Positions 19,572 through 28,417 are shown, numbered from the stretch's first letter. The stretch is 64,000 nucleotides of DNA from Burkholderia sp. Bp9142 (GCF_003853415.1 NZ_QTPP01000001.1:310001-374000), one strand, 5' to 3'. Made by a program: numbers and translations. Notes: generated by a model from the letters alone, not told the origin.

Positions 19572-20492
19572 ATGAATCCCGTCATGGCGGATACCGTCCA
19601 GCCGGCCGATCTCGGCTTCTTCTCGACGCTGGCCGCGTCGGGCAGCCTGAGCGCGGCCGCGCGCGAACTCGGGCTGACCGCGGCGGCCGTCAGCAAGCGG
19701 CTCACGCAGATGGAGCGGCGCGCGGGCGTGACGCTCGTCAACCGCACGACGCGCCGCATGATGCTGACGCCCGAAGGCGACGTGTATCTCGACTACGCAC
19801 GCCGGATCCTCGATCAGATGGACGAGCTGGGCGAACTGCTCGGCAGCGCGAAGCAGCGCCCGAAGGGCCTGTTGCGCGTGAACGCGACGCTCGGCTTCGG
19901 GCGCAGCCACGTCGGCCCGGCGATCTCGCGCTTCGTCGCGCGCTATCCGGAGGTGTCGGTGCAGTTGCAGCTGTCGGTGATGCCGCCGCCGCTCACCGAC
20001 GACGCGTTCGACGTCTGCATCCGCTTCGGCGAGCCGCCCGATACGCGCGTCGTCGCGCGGCGGCTCGCGGCGAACCGCCGGCTGCTGTGCGCGGCGCCCG
20101 CGTATCTCGCGCGGCACGGGACGCCGGGCACGCCGCACGAGCTGACGCGGCACAACTGCATCGGCATCCGGCAGGGCGACGAAGGCTACGGGATCTGGCG
20201 CCTGACGAGCGGACGCGGCGCGGCGCGCAACACGGAAGCCGTGCGGATCAACGGCAACCTGACGACGAACGACGGCGAGATCGCGGTGAAGTGGGCGCTC
20301 GACGGACACGGGATCCTGATGCGCGCCGAGTGGGATATCCGCGACTACCTGGCCGACGGGCGACTCGTCGTCGTGCTGCCCGAGTACGAGACGCCGAGCG
20401 CGGATATTTATGCGGTGTATGCGCAGCGGCATCAGATGTCCGCGCGCATACGGGCGTTCGTGGAGTTTCTCGCGGGGGAACTGGGCGGGTGA
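19572..20492 (+). CDS. LysR-family regulator of the dehydrogenase/transporter unit (DmlR-like)
   Basis: The 306-residue LysR protein has its winged helix at about residues 15-70 (GSLSAAARELGLTAAAVSKRLTQMERR, then VTLVNRTTRRMMLTPEG). The effector domain has the RVNATLGFGRSHVGPAISRF segment characteristic of the DmlR-like branch. The divergent orientation and shared palindrome make it the likely activator of the tartrate/malate dehydrogenase and MFS genes. Two close ATGs exist, four codons apart; either could be the start. Confidence 0.88.
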   Translation: MNPVMADTVQPADLGFFSTLAASGSLSAAARELGLTAAAVSKRLTQMERRAGVTLVNRTTRRMMLTPEGDVYLDYARRILDQMDELGELLGSAKQRPKGLLRVNATLGFGRSHVGPAISRFVARYPEVSVQLQLSVMPPPLTDDAFDVCIRFGEPPDTRVVARRLAANRRLLCAAPAYLARHGTPGTPHELTRHNCIGIRQGDEGYGIWRLTSGRGAARNTEAVRINGNLTTNDGEIAVKWALDGHGILMRAEWDIRDYLADGRLVVVLPEYETPSADIYAVYAQRHQMSARIRAFVEFLAGELGG

Positions 20493-20582
20493 CGGGGTGC
20501 GGGCGGACGGGTGCCGGCGCACATTGCAGGACCCGGGCCGCTGGCTGATTCTACCTGACGACGCATCGGCCGGCTGAATGCC

Positions 20583-20622
20583 AATATCCTGGCGAAAATG
20601 GCTCAAGAATCGCCAGAATATT
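20583..20622. repeat. Long imperfect dyad between convergent genes
   Basis: Arms AATATCCTGGCGA and TCGCCAGAATATT pair at 12 of 13 positions around a 14-base loop. It lies in the 204-base gap between two convergent LysR genes. There is no T-run, so it is a poor intrinsic terminator. The remainder of the gap shows nothing. Confidence 0.6.
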
Positions 20623-20696
20623 TGCACACCTTCACAAGACACCGACGACTTCCCCTGCATCGCCTGCCGACGGCGCGCACTTGCGAAGCGCCGCCG

Positions 20697-21698
20697 TCAC
20701 GCCGCTGCCGCCAGCCTGCCGTCGGGCTCGCACGCAGCGATTGCCGTCGCCGCCACCTGCCGCAGCGCTGCCCCGGGCACGCTCACGCCCGCCCCGTTCT
20801 GAGCCGCATCCGCGAAGCGCTCCGCGATCCAGTCGACGAACGCGCGCACACCCGGCGACACGTGCCGACGCTTCGCATAGACGGCCGATACGGACACCGC
20901 GCCCGGTCGCCAACGCGGCAGCACTTCCCGCAACTGCCCTGCGTCGATCAGCGGCTGCGCGATGACGCGCGGCGGCTGGATCAGCCCCAGGCCATGCACG
21001 CCGCAGGCCAGATACGCACGCTCGTCGTCCACGCTGACGATCCCGTCGAGCCGGATCTTGCGCACCGCGCCGTCGATCGCGAATTCGAGTTCGGCCGCGC
21101 GCTGGCTCGATGCGGACGCTCCGTTGACCGCGCGGTGCCCGGCGAGCGCGTCGAGCGAACCCGGCACGCCGCAGCGCTCGAGATACGCAGGGCTCGCGCA
21201 GGTCACGCGTTCGAGTGCGCCGAGCGCTCGCGCAACCAGCGACGAATCGGGCAGCGCGCCAAGCCGGATGCTGCAGTCGACCGCATCGCCGATCAGGTTG
21301 GCCGCGCGTCCGGACACACCCAGCATCAGCACGAGCTCGGGATGACGCGCGTGGAACGCACCAAGTGCAGGCAGCACGATCGCGCCCGCCACCGATCCGG
21401 GCAACTCGACGCGCAGCGGCCCGCTCGGATGCCGCGCCGCATTGCGCAGGCTCGCCTCGAGCTCGTCGACGTCCGCGGTGATGCGCTGGCACCGCCGGTA
21501 ATACGCGTCGCCTTCCGGCGTCGCACGAAGCGCGCGCGTCGTGCGCACCAGCAACGGCATGCCGAGCGCCGCCTCGAGTTCCTGCACGGTGCGCGTCGCG
21601 GTTGCGCGTGAAATGCCGAGCGACTGCGCCGCGCGCGTAAAGCTGTTCATCTCGACGATGCGCGTGAAGATGCGCATCGCGCGAATCGGATTGTCCAC
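20697..21698 (-). CDS. LysR-family regulator
   Basis: The 333-residue LysR protein has its winged helix at about residues 8-66 (NSFTRAAQSLGISRATATRTVQELEAALG). A standard effector domain follows, with PGSVAGAIVLPALGAFHARHP near residue 100. It begins with GTG, preceded by a good GGGAG site; an internal ATG seven codons in is an alternative. It resembles regulators that act on divergent oxidoreductase or efflux genes, but here its neighbours are unrelated: convergent with the DmlR-like gene and upstream of a Fur-controlled orphan. Target unknown. Confidence 0.85.
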   Translation of the reverse strand: MDNPIRAMRIFTRIVEMNSFTRAAQSLGISRATATRTVQELEAALGMPLLVRTTRALRATPEGDAYYRRCQRITADVDELEASLRNAARHPSGPLRVELPGSVAGAIVLPALGAFHARHPELVLMLGVSGRAANLIGDAVDCSIRLGALPDSSLVARALGALERVTCASPAYLERCGVPGSLDALAGHRAVNGASASSQRAAELEFAIDGAVRKIRLDGIVSVDDERAYLACGVHGLGLIQPPRVIAQPLIDAGQLREVLPRWRPGAVSVSAVYAKRRHVSPGVRAFVDWIAERFADAAQNGAGVSVPGAALRQVAATAIAACEPDGRLAAAA

Positions 21699-21795
21699 CG
21701 GAAACTCCCGCGGAATGCGGCATGACGCCCCTCGCGAACACGATGCGGTGCATGCCTGTCAGTGAGAAAGCCGCGCCGCCGGCGCGGCGACCGGT

Positions 21796-22215
21796 TCAGT
21801 CGTGCGAGGCCGCGCTCGCGCGGGCCGGTGCGGCAAGCAGCCGCCGTGCCAGCGCGAGCGCCTCGTCGCGATTCGCCGCCGCGTTCAGCGGATAACCCCA
21901 GACCTTCTCGAACGCGGCCGAGAATGCATCGAGCGCCGCGCGCCGCTGCGCGTCGGGCTCGACCGCGATCATCGCGGGAATCCATGCGCGCGATTGCGCG
22001 CGATTCGCCTTGCTCCACTTTGCGAGCTGCTTGCGCATCTCGTGATCCTGCGCATCGCGATCGTCGCCGGACGGCGCATCATCGGTCAGGAACACGAAAC
22101 GTTCGCGGCGCGCGAGCAATGCGTCGAGTTCGGCCAGCAAGCGCGCGGGATCGCTCGACGGCGAACGCGCGTAACGCAACCACACCAGCGGGAATTCAGT
22201 CGTGACGATCTGCAT
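21796..22215 (-). CDS. Unrecognised protein under a Fur box
   Basis: I do not recognise this 139-residue soluble protein. It starts MQIVTTEFPLVWLRYARSPS, has a segment RFVFLTDDAP reminiscent of a STAS-like or small alpha/beta fold, a conserved-looking AFEKVWGYPLNAAANRDEAL stretch, and an alanine-rich end. There is no signal peptide or membrane segment. GGAGG precedes the ATG, and a perfect Fur-type palindrome begins 13 bases upstream, touching the ribosome-binding site. It is therefore very probably iron-repressed and may serve iron acquisition or siderophore metabolism, although no such genes are next to it. Confidence 0.65.
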   Translation of the reverse strand: MQIVTTEFPLVWLRYARSPSSDPARLLAELDALLARRERFVFLTDDAPSGDDRDAQDHEMRKQLAKWSKANRAQSRAWIPAMIAVEPDAQRRAALDAFSAAFEKVWGYPLNAAANRDEALALARRLLAAPARASAASHD

Positions 22216-22227
22216 GTCGACCTCCAG

Positions 22228-22244
22228 ATGAGAATGATTCTCAT
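22228..22244. promoter_or_regulatory. Fur box
   Basis: ATGAGAATGATTCTCAT is a perfect palindrome with 8-base arms around one base and matches the GATAATGATAATCATTATC-type Fur consensus. It is placed directly upstream of the 139-residue orphan's ribosome-binding site, where Fur would block transcription when iron is plentiful. Confidence 0.8.
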
Positions 22245-22341
22245 GTTAGAGGTCGGCGTCCGTCGCGTCATGTGTCGTGCCGGCCAACCGCTTGTTCGAT
22301 CCGGCCAACCGTGCGCGCCGGTCCGGCACGGGATCGCGCAC

Positions 22342-23142
22342 TCAGCGCTGCCGGTCGGTCAGGTATTGGGTCGGAGGCTTGCCGGTCGCCTTGCGGAACA
22401 TCGTCACGAAGCTGCTCGCGCTCTCGTAGCCGAGATCGATCGCGATCTGGTGCACGCGGCGGCCCGCCGTCAGCATCCGCAGCGACAGCGCGACGTGCAG
22501 CCGCCGGCGCCAGTCGCCGAGGCTCATGCCGAGTTCCTTCGCGGCGAGCCGCGTGAGGCTGCGCTCGCTGACGCCGGCACGGCGCGCGAGTTCGGACAGC
22601 GGCGACTTGTCGGCCGGATCGTCGAGCAGGTGATCGATCAGCTTGCGCAGCCGGCGATCGGCCGGCATCGGCAGGTACAGGTCCTCGACCGGCGCCGCGA
22701 CGAGCTCGTCGAGCAGCGTCGCCATCAGCCGGCCCTGCGGGCCGTCGACGTCGTACAGGCTCGGGAAGCTCGCGGCCTTCAGCAGCAGCTCGCGCAACAG
22801 CGGCGACATGCCGAGCGTGCAGCAGCGCGTCGGCAGGTCGGGCGCCGCATCGGGTTCGACCAGCACCGCGTAGAACGTCGCGCCGGCCGAGCCGCGCGCC
22901 GAATGCGTGACGCCGCCCGGGATCCATACCGTGCAGTGCGGCGGCGCGCTCCACACGCCGCCGTCGATCTCGCAATAGATGACGCCGCTCAACGTGTACA
23001 GCAGTTGCGCCTGCGGATGGCTGTGCCGTTCGAGCCGCCATTCGGGCTCGACGACCGAGCCGCCGAACACGACGAGCGGACGCGGCACGTGATACACGTC
23101 GGCGTCGGCAGCGGGATCGGTCACGGGCGGCAGGTTGCGCAT
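22342..23142 (-). CDS. AraC-family regulator with N-terminal cupin
   Basis: The 266-residue protein has an N-terminal cupin-like sensor (about residues 20-110; HSHPQAQLLYTLSGVIYCEIDGGVW and PHCTVWIPGGVTHSA). A C-terminal AraC double helix-turn-helix follows (about 170-262; ELARRAGVSERSLTRLAAKELG and IAIDLGYESASSFVTMFRKATG). Such proteins activate nearby transport or detoxification genes. It is divergent from a LysE exporter and methyltransferase with a 170-base gap, so control of that pair is likely. No clear operator was seen. Its ligand is unknown. Confidence 0.88.
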   Translation of the reverse strand: MRNLPPVTDPAADADVYHVPRPLVVFGGSVVEPEWRLERHSHPQAQLLYTLSGVIYCEIDGGVWSAPPHCTVWIPGGVTHSARGSAGATFYAVLVEPDAAPDLPTRCCTLGMSPLLRELLLKAASFPSLYDVDGPQGRLMATLLDELVAAPVEDLYLPMPADRRLRKLIDHLLDDPADKSPLSELARRAGVSERSLTRLAAKELGMSLGDWRRRLHVALSLRMLTAGRRVHQIAIDLGYESASSFVTMFRKATGKPPTQYLTDRQR

Positions 23143-23312
23143 GGAGCAAGGGCGTTGGAGGCGGCCGACGGCATGCCCGTGCGGCCTTTCGTGCTTATAC
23201 CAGAAAGGCGCCGGCGCGGCTGCGCGGTTCCCGGCCCGCGCCGGCAGCCGCGCGCCGATCCGAATACAATGCGTCGATCCCCCGCCGCTGCGCCCACCTT
23301 GCCGGAGCCGCC

Positions 23313-23939
23313 ATGTTCGACCTGACCACGCTGACCACCTTCACGGCCGTCGTCCTGGGCCTGTTCCTGATCCCCGGCCCCGCCGTGCTGCTCGTGCTGA
23401 GCCGCACCGTGCAGGGCGGCCGCAAGACCGGCATCGTGACCGGGCTCGGCGTCGCGAGCGGCGATTTCGTGCATACGCTGTTCGCGGCCGTCGGGCTGTC
23501 GGCACTGCTGATGACGTCGGCCCTCGCGTTCAACGTCGTGAAGCTGGTCGGCGCTGCGTACCTGATCTACCTCGGCGTGCGCGCGCTGCTCGACCGGCCG
23601 TCCGATCCGTCGCTGCCGACGGTGTCGCCCGTCACGCCGCTGAAGGCGTACTTGCAGGCGATTCCCGCCGAAGTGCTGAACCCGAAGACCGCGCTGTTCT
23701 TCCTCGCGTTCATGCCGCAGTTCGTGCATCCGGAACGCGGCTCGACGTTCGTGCAGTTCGCGGTGCTCGGGCTGATCTTCGTCGTGCTCAGCTCGCTCTA
23801 CACGACGCTGATCGCCTGCTCGGTCCGCCCGCTCGGCCGCGTCGTGAAGCGGCTCGCGTGGCTCACGCGCTGGCAGGGGAAGATCATCGGCTCGATCTTC
23901 ATCGCGCTCGGGCTGCGCGTCGCGGTACAGCAACGCTGA
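23313..23939 (+). CDS. LysE/RhtB-family amino-acid exporter
   Basis: The 208-residue protein has about six membrane segments and the RhtB signature near the start: LGLFLIPGPAVLLVLSRTVQGGRKTGIVTGLGVASGD, followed by LGVRALL and LNPKTALFFLAFMPQF. Family members export amino acids or their derivatives from the cytoplasm; the substrate is not readable. GGAG precedes the ATG. The methyltransferase gene begins 14 bases after its stop, so the two should be cotranscribed. The AraC gene is divergent and probably regulates them. Confidence 0.9.
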   Translation: MFDLTTLTTFTAVVLGLFLIPGPAVLLVLSRTVQGGRKTGIVTGLGVASGDFVHTLFAAVGLSALLMTSALAFNVVKLVGAAYLIYLGVRALLDRPSDPSLPTVSPVTPLKAYLQAIPAEVLNPKTALFFLAFMPQFVHPERGSTFVQFAVLGLIFVVLSSLYTTLIACSVRPLGRVVKRLAWLTRWQGKIIGSIFIALGLRVAVQQR

Positions 23940-23953
23940 CGCGCACGTTTCGC

Positions 23954-24715
23954 ATGACGTCCGGCGCCGCGCCTGCCGGCGAAATCCTCTATGCCGACCC
24001 GCGCCTCGTCGCGGTCTACGACCGGTTCAACGTGGGTGATCGCGACTTCGCGTTCTACGCGTCGCGCATCGGCGCCGCGCGGCAACGGATCCTCGATCTC
24101 GGCTGCGGCACCGGCACGTTCGCGCGCCGGCTCGCCGCGGCCGGGCACGACGTCGTCGCGATCGATCCCGCGCCCGCGATGATCGACCATGCGCGGCGCC
24201 AGCCGGGCGCCGGCGCGGTACGCTGGTTCGCGTGCGATCTCGACGGCCTGCCGCGCGGCGCGCCGTTCGACGCCGTCGTGATGACCGGGCACGCGTTCCA
24301 GTGCCTGCTGACCGACGCGGCCATCCACGCGACGCTGCGCGGCGTGCGGCGCGTGCTCGCGGACGGTGGCCGCTTCCTGTTCGAGACCCGCAATCCGCGC
24401 GTCGAGCCGTGGCTTGGCTGGACGCCGCAAGCGTCCACCTCCCGTATCGATTCGCCAGAATTCGGCATCGTCGAACTCCACCACGCGGTGACTGCCGTCG
24501 ACGGTCCGATCGTGTCGTTCGACACGGTCTACCGCTTTCACCGTGACGCTACGCAGGTGAAGAACGCGAGCCGGCTGCACTTCATCGCGCAGCCCGACCT
24601 GCAAGCGCGCGTGGCGGCCGCCGGCTTCTCGTCGGCGGACTGGTGCGGCGACTGGCAAGGCGCGCCGTTCGACGACGCGGCCAGCGCGGAGATCATCGCG
24701 ATCTGCCGCGCGTGA
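23954..24715 (+). CDS. SAM-dependent methyltransferase
   Basis: The 253-residue class I methyltransferase has SAM motif I at ILDLGCGTGTFARRLA (about residues 46-61). It continues with the acidic motif II segment VVAIDPAPAMIDHAR and the post-motif region FDAVVMTGHAFQCL. It would methylate a small molecule in the cytoplasm; the family (methyltransferase type 11/25) does not give a substrate. It lies 14 bases after the LysE exporter, suggesting that the modified compound and the exported compound may be related. The start was set at the first ATG after the upstream stop. Confidence 0.85.
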   Translation: MTSGAAPAGEILYADPRLVAVYDRFNVGDRDFAFYASRIGAARQRILDLGCGTGTFARRLAAAGHDVVAIDPAPAMIDHARRQPGAGAVRWFACDLDGLPRGAPFDAVVMTGHAFQCLLTDAAIHATLRGVRRVLADGGRFLFETRNPRVEPWLGWTPQASTSRIDSPEFGIVELHHAVTAVDGPIVSFDTVYRFHRDATQVKNASRLHFIAQPDLQARVAAAGFSSADWCGDWQGAPFDDAASAEIIAICRA

Positions 24716-24914
24716 GCGGTAGAGCACCGCGCCTGCGTGACTACAGCGCGCCGAGCGCCCTGCCAATCGAGCCTGAACGCGATCGAGTCGCACCCCGATT
24801 CGGACGACGCAGGTCGCCCGGCGGCTATTGAAGAAAAGGACAACAATAGATGGAAGCACCATGCAGTCAAAGGATCGCGCCGAACGAATGAAGGAGCGGA
24901 CGAAGGTGAAGCAA

Positions 24915-26138
24915 ATGACCGACGACGATTTTCAGGTAATGGAACTGGCGAACGGCAAGCCGGTGAAGATGTGGACGCAAGGCGTCGCGGTCGAGGACGA
25001 CGCGCGCACGCAATTGCGCAACACGGCGCAGATGCCGTTCATTTTCAGGCACGTCGCGGTGATGCCGGACGTCCACCTCGGCAAGGGCTCGACGATCGGC
25101 AGCGTGATCCCGACGAAGGGCGCGATCATCCCGGCCGCGGTCGGCGTCGACATCGGCTGCGGGATGATGGCAGCACGCACGACGCTCACGGCAGCGGACC
25201 TGCCGGACTCGCTCGGCGGGCTGCGCAGCGCGATCGAACGCGCGGTGCCGCACGGCCGCGCGCCGGGCCACCGCGATCCGGGTGCATGGGGCAATCGCAC
25301 GCCGGCCGCCGTGACCGAGTCGTGGAAGTCGCTGCTGCCGGGTTTTCAGCGGATCGTCGACAAGTATCCGAAGCTGGAAAGGACGAACCACTACGCGCAT
25401 CTGGGCACGCTGGGCACGGGCAACCACTTCATCGAGGTGTGCATCGACGAAGCGGAGCGCGTGTGGTTCATGCTGCACAGCGGCTCGCGCGGCGTCGGCA
25501 ACGCGATCGGCAGCCTGTTCATCGAACTCGCGCAGGCCGACATGCGGCAGCACATCGCGAACCTGCCGGATCGCAACCTCGCGTACTTCACCGAGGGCAG
25601 CCGGCACTTCGACGATTACGTCGAAGCGGTCGGCTGGGCGCAGGACTACGCGCGCCGCAACCGGCAGGCCATGATGGACGCGGTGATCGGCGCGGCGCGC
25701 GGCGTGATCGCGCAGCCGTTCTCGGTCGACGAGCACGCGGTGAACTGCCACCACAACTACGTGCAGCGCGAACGCCACTTCGGCGAGGACGTGCTCGTGA
25801 CCCGCAAGGGCGCGGTGTCCGCGCAGAAGGGGCAGCTCGGGATCATTCCGGGCTCGATGGGCGCGAAGAGCTTCATCGTGCGCGGGCTCGGCAATCCGGA
25901 GAGCTTCTGTTCGTGCAGTCACGGCGCCGGCAGATCGATGAGCCGGACCGAGGCGAAGCGCCGCTTCACGGTCGACGACCAGGTGCGAGCGACGCGCGGC
26001 GTCGAATGCCGGAAGGACGCGGGCGTCATCGACGAGATCCCGATGGCCTACAAGGACATCGATGCGGTGATGGCGGCGCAGCGCAGCCTCGTCGAAGTGG
26101 TGCACACGCTGCGTCAGGTGGTGTGCGTGAAAGGATAG
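24915..26138 (+). CDS. rtcB: RNA-splicing ligase RtcB
   Basis: The 407-residue enzyme joins RNA ends bearing 2',3'-cyclic phosphate or 3'-phosphate to 5'-OH ends using GTP and Mn. It aligns by eye with E. coli RtcB from end to end. Visible features are HLGKGSTIGSVIPTKGAIIP, the metal-binding DIGCGM cysteine, HLGTLGTGNHFIE, the NCHHNY motif, and CSCSHGAGRSMSR with the histidine that becomes guanylylated. The start was chosen by match to the E. coli length; three upstream in-frame ATGs would add up to 29 residues. No rtcA or rtcR gene is adjacent, so this is an orphan copy. Confidence 0.96.
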   Translation: MTDDDFQVMELANGKPVKMWTQGVAVEDDARTQLRNTAQMPFIFRHVAVMPDVHLGKGSTIGSVIPTKGAIIPAAVGVDIGCGMMAARTTLTAADLPDSLGGLRSAIERAVPHGRAPGHRDPGAWGNRTPAAVTESWKSLLPGFQRIVDKYPKLERTNHYAHLGTLGTGNHFIEVCIDEAERVWFMLHSGSRGVGNAIGSLFIELAQADMRQHIANLPDRNLAYFTEGSRHFDDYVEAVGWAQDYARRNRQAMMDAVIGAARGVIAQPFSVDEHAVNCHHNYVQRERHFGEDVLVTRKGAVSAQKGQLGIIPGSMGAKSFIVRGLGNPESFCSCSHGAGRSMSRTEAKRRFTVDDQVRATRGVECRKDAGVIDEIPMAYKDIDAVMAAQRSLVEVVHTLRQVVCVKG

Positions 26139-26144
26139 CGGGCA

Positions 26145-26330
26145 TCACGTAGTCGAGCCATCGACGCCCGCTGACGAACGAACGGCGCGATGCCCGCAGG
26201 CGTCGCGCGCGCGATGTTCTGCGTCACGAGCCGGCCGCCCGGCGGCGGCGCTCGCCGCGAGCGCGGCGGCGGACGGCACGAGCGTCGCGGAGAAATACGT
26301 ATCCACCTTGTTCCACTGGTCCTGATCCAT
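26145..26330 (-). pseudogene. Truncated start of an O-methyltransferase
   Basis: The first 40 or so codons, beginning MDQDQWNKVDTYFSATLVPS, match the conserved N-terminus of Burkholderia family-3 O-methyltransferases (D-W-x-x-VD-x-YF, then an alanine-rich AALAASAAAG). A few residues are missing in the alanine-rich part and the family SAM-binding core (EIGTLGGYST) never appears. A good AAAGGTG ribosome-binding site remains. It reads into the 3' end of the rtcB region and stops after 61 codons. I take it as a decayed remnant; a short expressed peptide is possible but unlikely. Confidence 0.5.
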
Positions 26331-26378
26331 CACGCACCTTTCGCCTGCGGGAAAATGCATTCCATGCGCCGCGCCCCC

Positions 26379-26430
26379 ATAAGCAACAAACCATTCGTTC
26401 TAAAGAAAGCGGCGCACGTACTCCTATAAT
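26379..26430 (+). promoter_or_regulatory. Candidate metY promoter with a possible CysB-type site
   Basis: A consensus -10 TATAAT lies at 26425-26430, 34 bases before the metY start, without a good -35. The missing -35 suggests an activator. Just upstream is the AT-rich stretch ATAAGCAACAAACCATTCG followed by the palindrome TTCTAAAGAA, resembling sites of LysR-type sulphur regulators. The regulator is inferred. Confidence 0.4.
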
Positions 26431-26463
26431 CGGCCGACCATCACAACAACAGACGGAGCACCC

Positions 26464-27759
26464 ATGACCGATCAGGCCTCTTCGAACTGGCGCCTCGAAA
26501 CCATCGCCGTGCACGGCGGCTATCGCCCCGACCCGACCACGCGCGCGGTCGCGGTGCCGATCTACCAGACCGTTGCGTACGCATTCGACGACACGCAGCA
26601 CGGCGCGGACCTGTTCGACCTGAAGGTCCAGGGCAACATCTACACGCGGATCATGAACCCGACGACGGACGTGCTCGAGCAGCGGATCGCCGCGCTCGAG
26701 GGCGGCATCGGCGCGCTCGCGCTGGCGTCGGGCCAGGCGGCCGTCACGTACGCGATCCAGACGATCGCGGAAGCCGGCGACAACATCGTGTCCGCCAGTT
26801 CGCTGTACGGCGGCACCTACAACCTGTTCGCGCATACGCTGCCGCAATACGGGATCACGACGCGCTTCGCCGATCCGCGCGACCCCGCATCGTTCGAGCC
26901 GCTGATCGACGCGCGCACGAAGGCGATCTTCGCGGAATCGGTCGGCAACCCGCTCGGCAACGTGACCGACATCGCCGCGCTCGCCGACATCGCGCATCGC
27001 CACGGGATCCCGCTGATCGTCGACAACACGGTGCCGTCGCCGTACCTGCTGCGCCCGTTCGAGCACGGCGCGGACATCGTCGTGCACTCGCTGACGAAGT
27101 ATCTCGGCGGCCACGGCACGAGCCTCGGCGGCGCGATCGTCGATTCGGGCAAGTTCCCGTGGGCGCAGCATGCGGACCGCTTCAGGCGGCTCAACGAGCC
27201 CGACGTCAGCTATCACGGCGTCGTCTACACCGAAGCGTTCGGGCCGGCCGCGTATATCGGCCGCGCGCGCGTCGTGCCGTTGCGCAACATGGGCGCGGCA
27301 ATCTCGCCGTTCAACGCGTTCCAGATCCTGCAAGGCATCGAGACGCTCGCGCTGCGCGTCGAGCGCATCAGCGACAACGCCTTGAAGATCGCGCGGCATC
27401 TCGCACGCCATGAACACGTCGAATGGGTGAACTACGCGGGACTGCCCGATCACCCGGACCATCCGCTCGTCGCGCGCTACCTGTCGGGCCGCGCGCCCGG
27501 CATCCTGACGTTCGGCGTGAAGGGCGGCCGCGCCGGCGGCGCGAAGTTCCAGGACGCGCTGAAGCTGTTCACGCGGCTCGTCAACATCGGCGACACGAAG
27601 TCGCTCGTCACGCATCCGGCCTCGACGACGCACCGGCAACTGTCGCCGGCCGAACTCGCGAAGGCCGGCGTGAAGGAGGAAACGGTGCGGCTGTCGATCG
27701 GCATCGAGCATATCGACGACCTGCTCGCCGATCTCGACCAGGCGCTCGCGCGGCTGTGA
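26464..27759 (+). CDS. metY: O-acetylhomoserine sulfhydrylase
   Basis: The 431-residue PLP enzyme makes homocysteine (or methionine) from O-acetylhomoserine and sulfide, or cysteine-type products. It belongs to the Cys/Met-metabolism fold-type I family. The N-terminal ETIAVHGGYRPDPTTRAVAVPIYQT, the SGQAAVTYAIQ and NPTTDVLEQRIAALEGG segments and the PLP lysine 212 in HSLTKYLGGHGT are all present. Length fits the MetY branch, which is longer than cystathionine gamma-synthase, as does the SIGIEHIDDLLADLDQAL ending. It is monocistronic. Confidence 0.95.
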   Translation: MTDQASSNWRLETIAVHGGYRPDPTTRAVAVPIYQTVAYAFDDTQHGADLFDLKVQGNIYTRIMNPTTDVLEQRIAALEGGIGALALASGQAAVTYAIQTIAEAGDNIVSASSLYGGTYNLFAHTLPQYGITTRFADPRDPASFEPLIDARTKAIFAESVGNPLGNVTDIAALADIAHRHGIPLIVDNTVPSPYLLRPFEHGADIVVHSLTKYLGGHGTSLGGAIVDSGKFPWAQHADRFRRLNEPDVSYHGVVYTEAFGPAAYIGRARVVPLRNMGAAISPFNAFQILQGIETLALRVERISDNALKIARHLARHEHVEWVNYAGLPDHPDHPLVARYLSGRAPGILTFGVKGGRAGGAKFQDALKLFTRLVNIGDTKSLVTHPASTTHRQLSPAELAKAGVKEETVRLSIGIEHIDDLLADLDQALARL

Positions 27760-27888
27760 CCGGAACGGGCGCGCCGGCTCGCCGGTGCGCGCCGTGCCCG
27801 AAAACCTCGAGCGTCATCCAGCATTTCACCAGCGGCATCGCGTTCTTCCTGATCGAAGGCTCGGTGAAGGCCGGTTGACGCACGACTG

Positions 27889-28395
27889 TCACCACGTCGT
27901 CGCGGCCGTCGGATAAGTATCGACGATGCGTGTGCCGTTCACGGGGGTCACGCCCTCGTCGCGCAACGCGGCCCACAGGTCGATCGCATGTTCGCGCGAC
28001 TTGCGGCTGCCGTCGTCGGTCAGCACGTTCAGCGCGATCACTTCGTCGCGCGTGGTCAGTTGCAGTTGCTCCTTCAGCTTGCGTGACTGATGCGACGCGG
28101 TACGGACCTCGCGGAGCATGATGTGCTGCCCGCCAAGGCGCTCCGACGCGGCTGCCGCATCGGCAGGCACGAACGTCAACTGTCCGTTCCCGACCTCGCA
28201 TTGCCCGCGCGTGAACGTCGCGCTCCACGCGCCTGCCGGCACGGCCGCGAACTCGCAGCGCATCCGTTCGCTCGCGCGGCGGCCGGCGTCGTGCTCCGGC
28301 GCATGCGACAGCGCACGCTCCGGCCAGCCGGCCGCCATCGCGGCCGTCGACGTCAGGCACGCAGCCAGTACGATCGCTTTCATCCTGTTGCGCAT
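27889..28395 (-). CDS. Secreted protein of unknown function
   Basis: The 168-residue protein has a clear signal peptide (MRNRMKAIVLAACLTSTAAMAAG, cleavage near residue 22) and a soluble periplasmic domain with two cysteines (MRCEF and GQCEVG) that could form a disulfide. I do not recognise the family. A strong GAGGAGGG site precedes the ATG. It starts 22 bases after the DUF4148 gene on the same strand, so the two form an operon behind the perfect ATGACG-N4-CGTCAT palindrome and may be part of the metal-response unit. Confidence 0.7.
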   Translation of the reverse strand: MRNRMKAIVLAACLTSTAAMAAGWPERALSHAPEHDAGRRASERMRCEFAAVPAGAWSATFTRGQCEVGNGQLTFVPADAAAASERLGGQHIMLREVRTASHQSRKLKEQLQLTTRDEVIALNVLTDDGSRKSREHAIDLWAALRDEGVTPVNGTRIVDTYPTAATTW

Positions 28396-28417
28396 CGCCC
28401 GTCCCTCCTCGAAAAGA

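Noticed and set aside
24716..24914. Sigma-54 promoter before rtcB as in E. coli
   Set aside because: No TGGCAC-N5-TTGC-like pair was found and no rtcR gene is adjacent.
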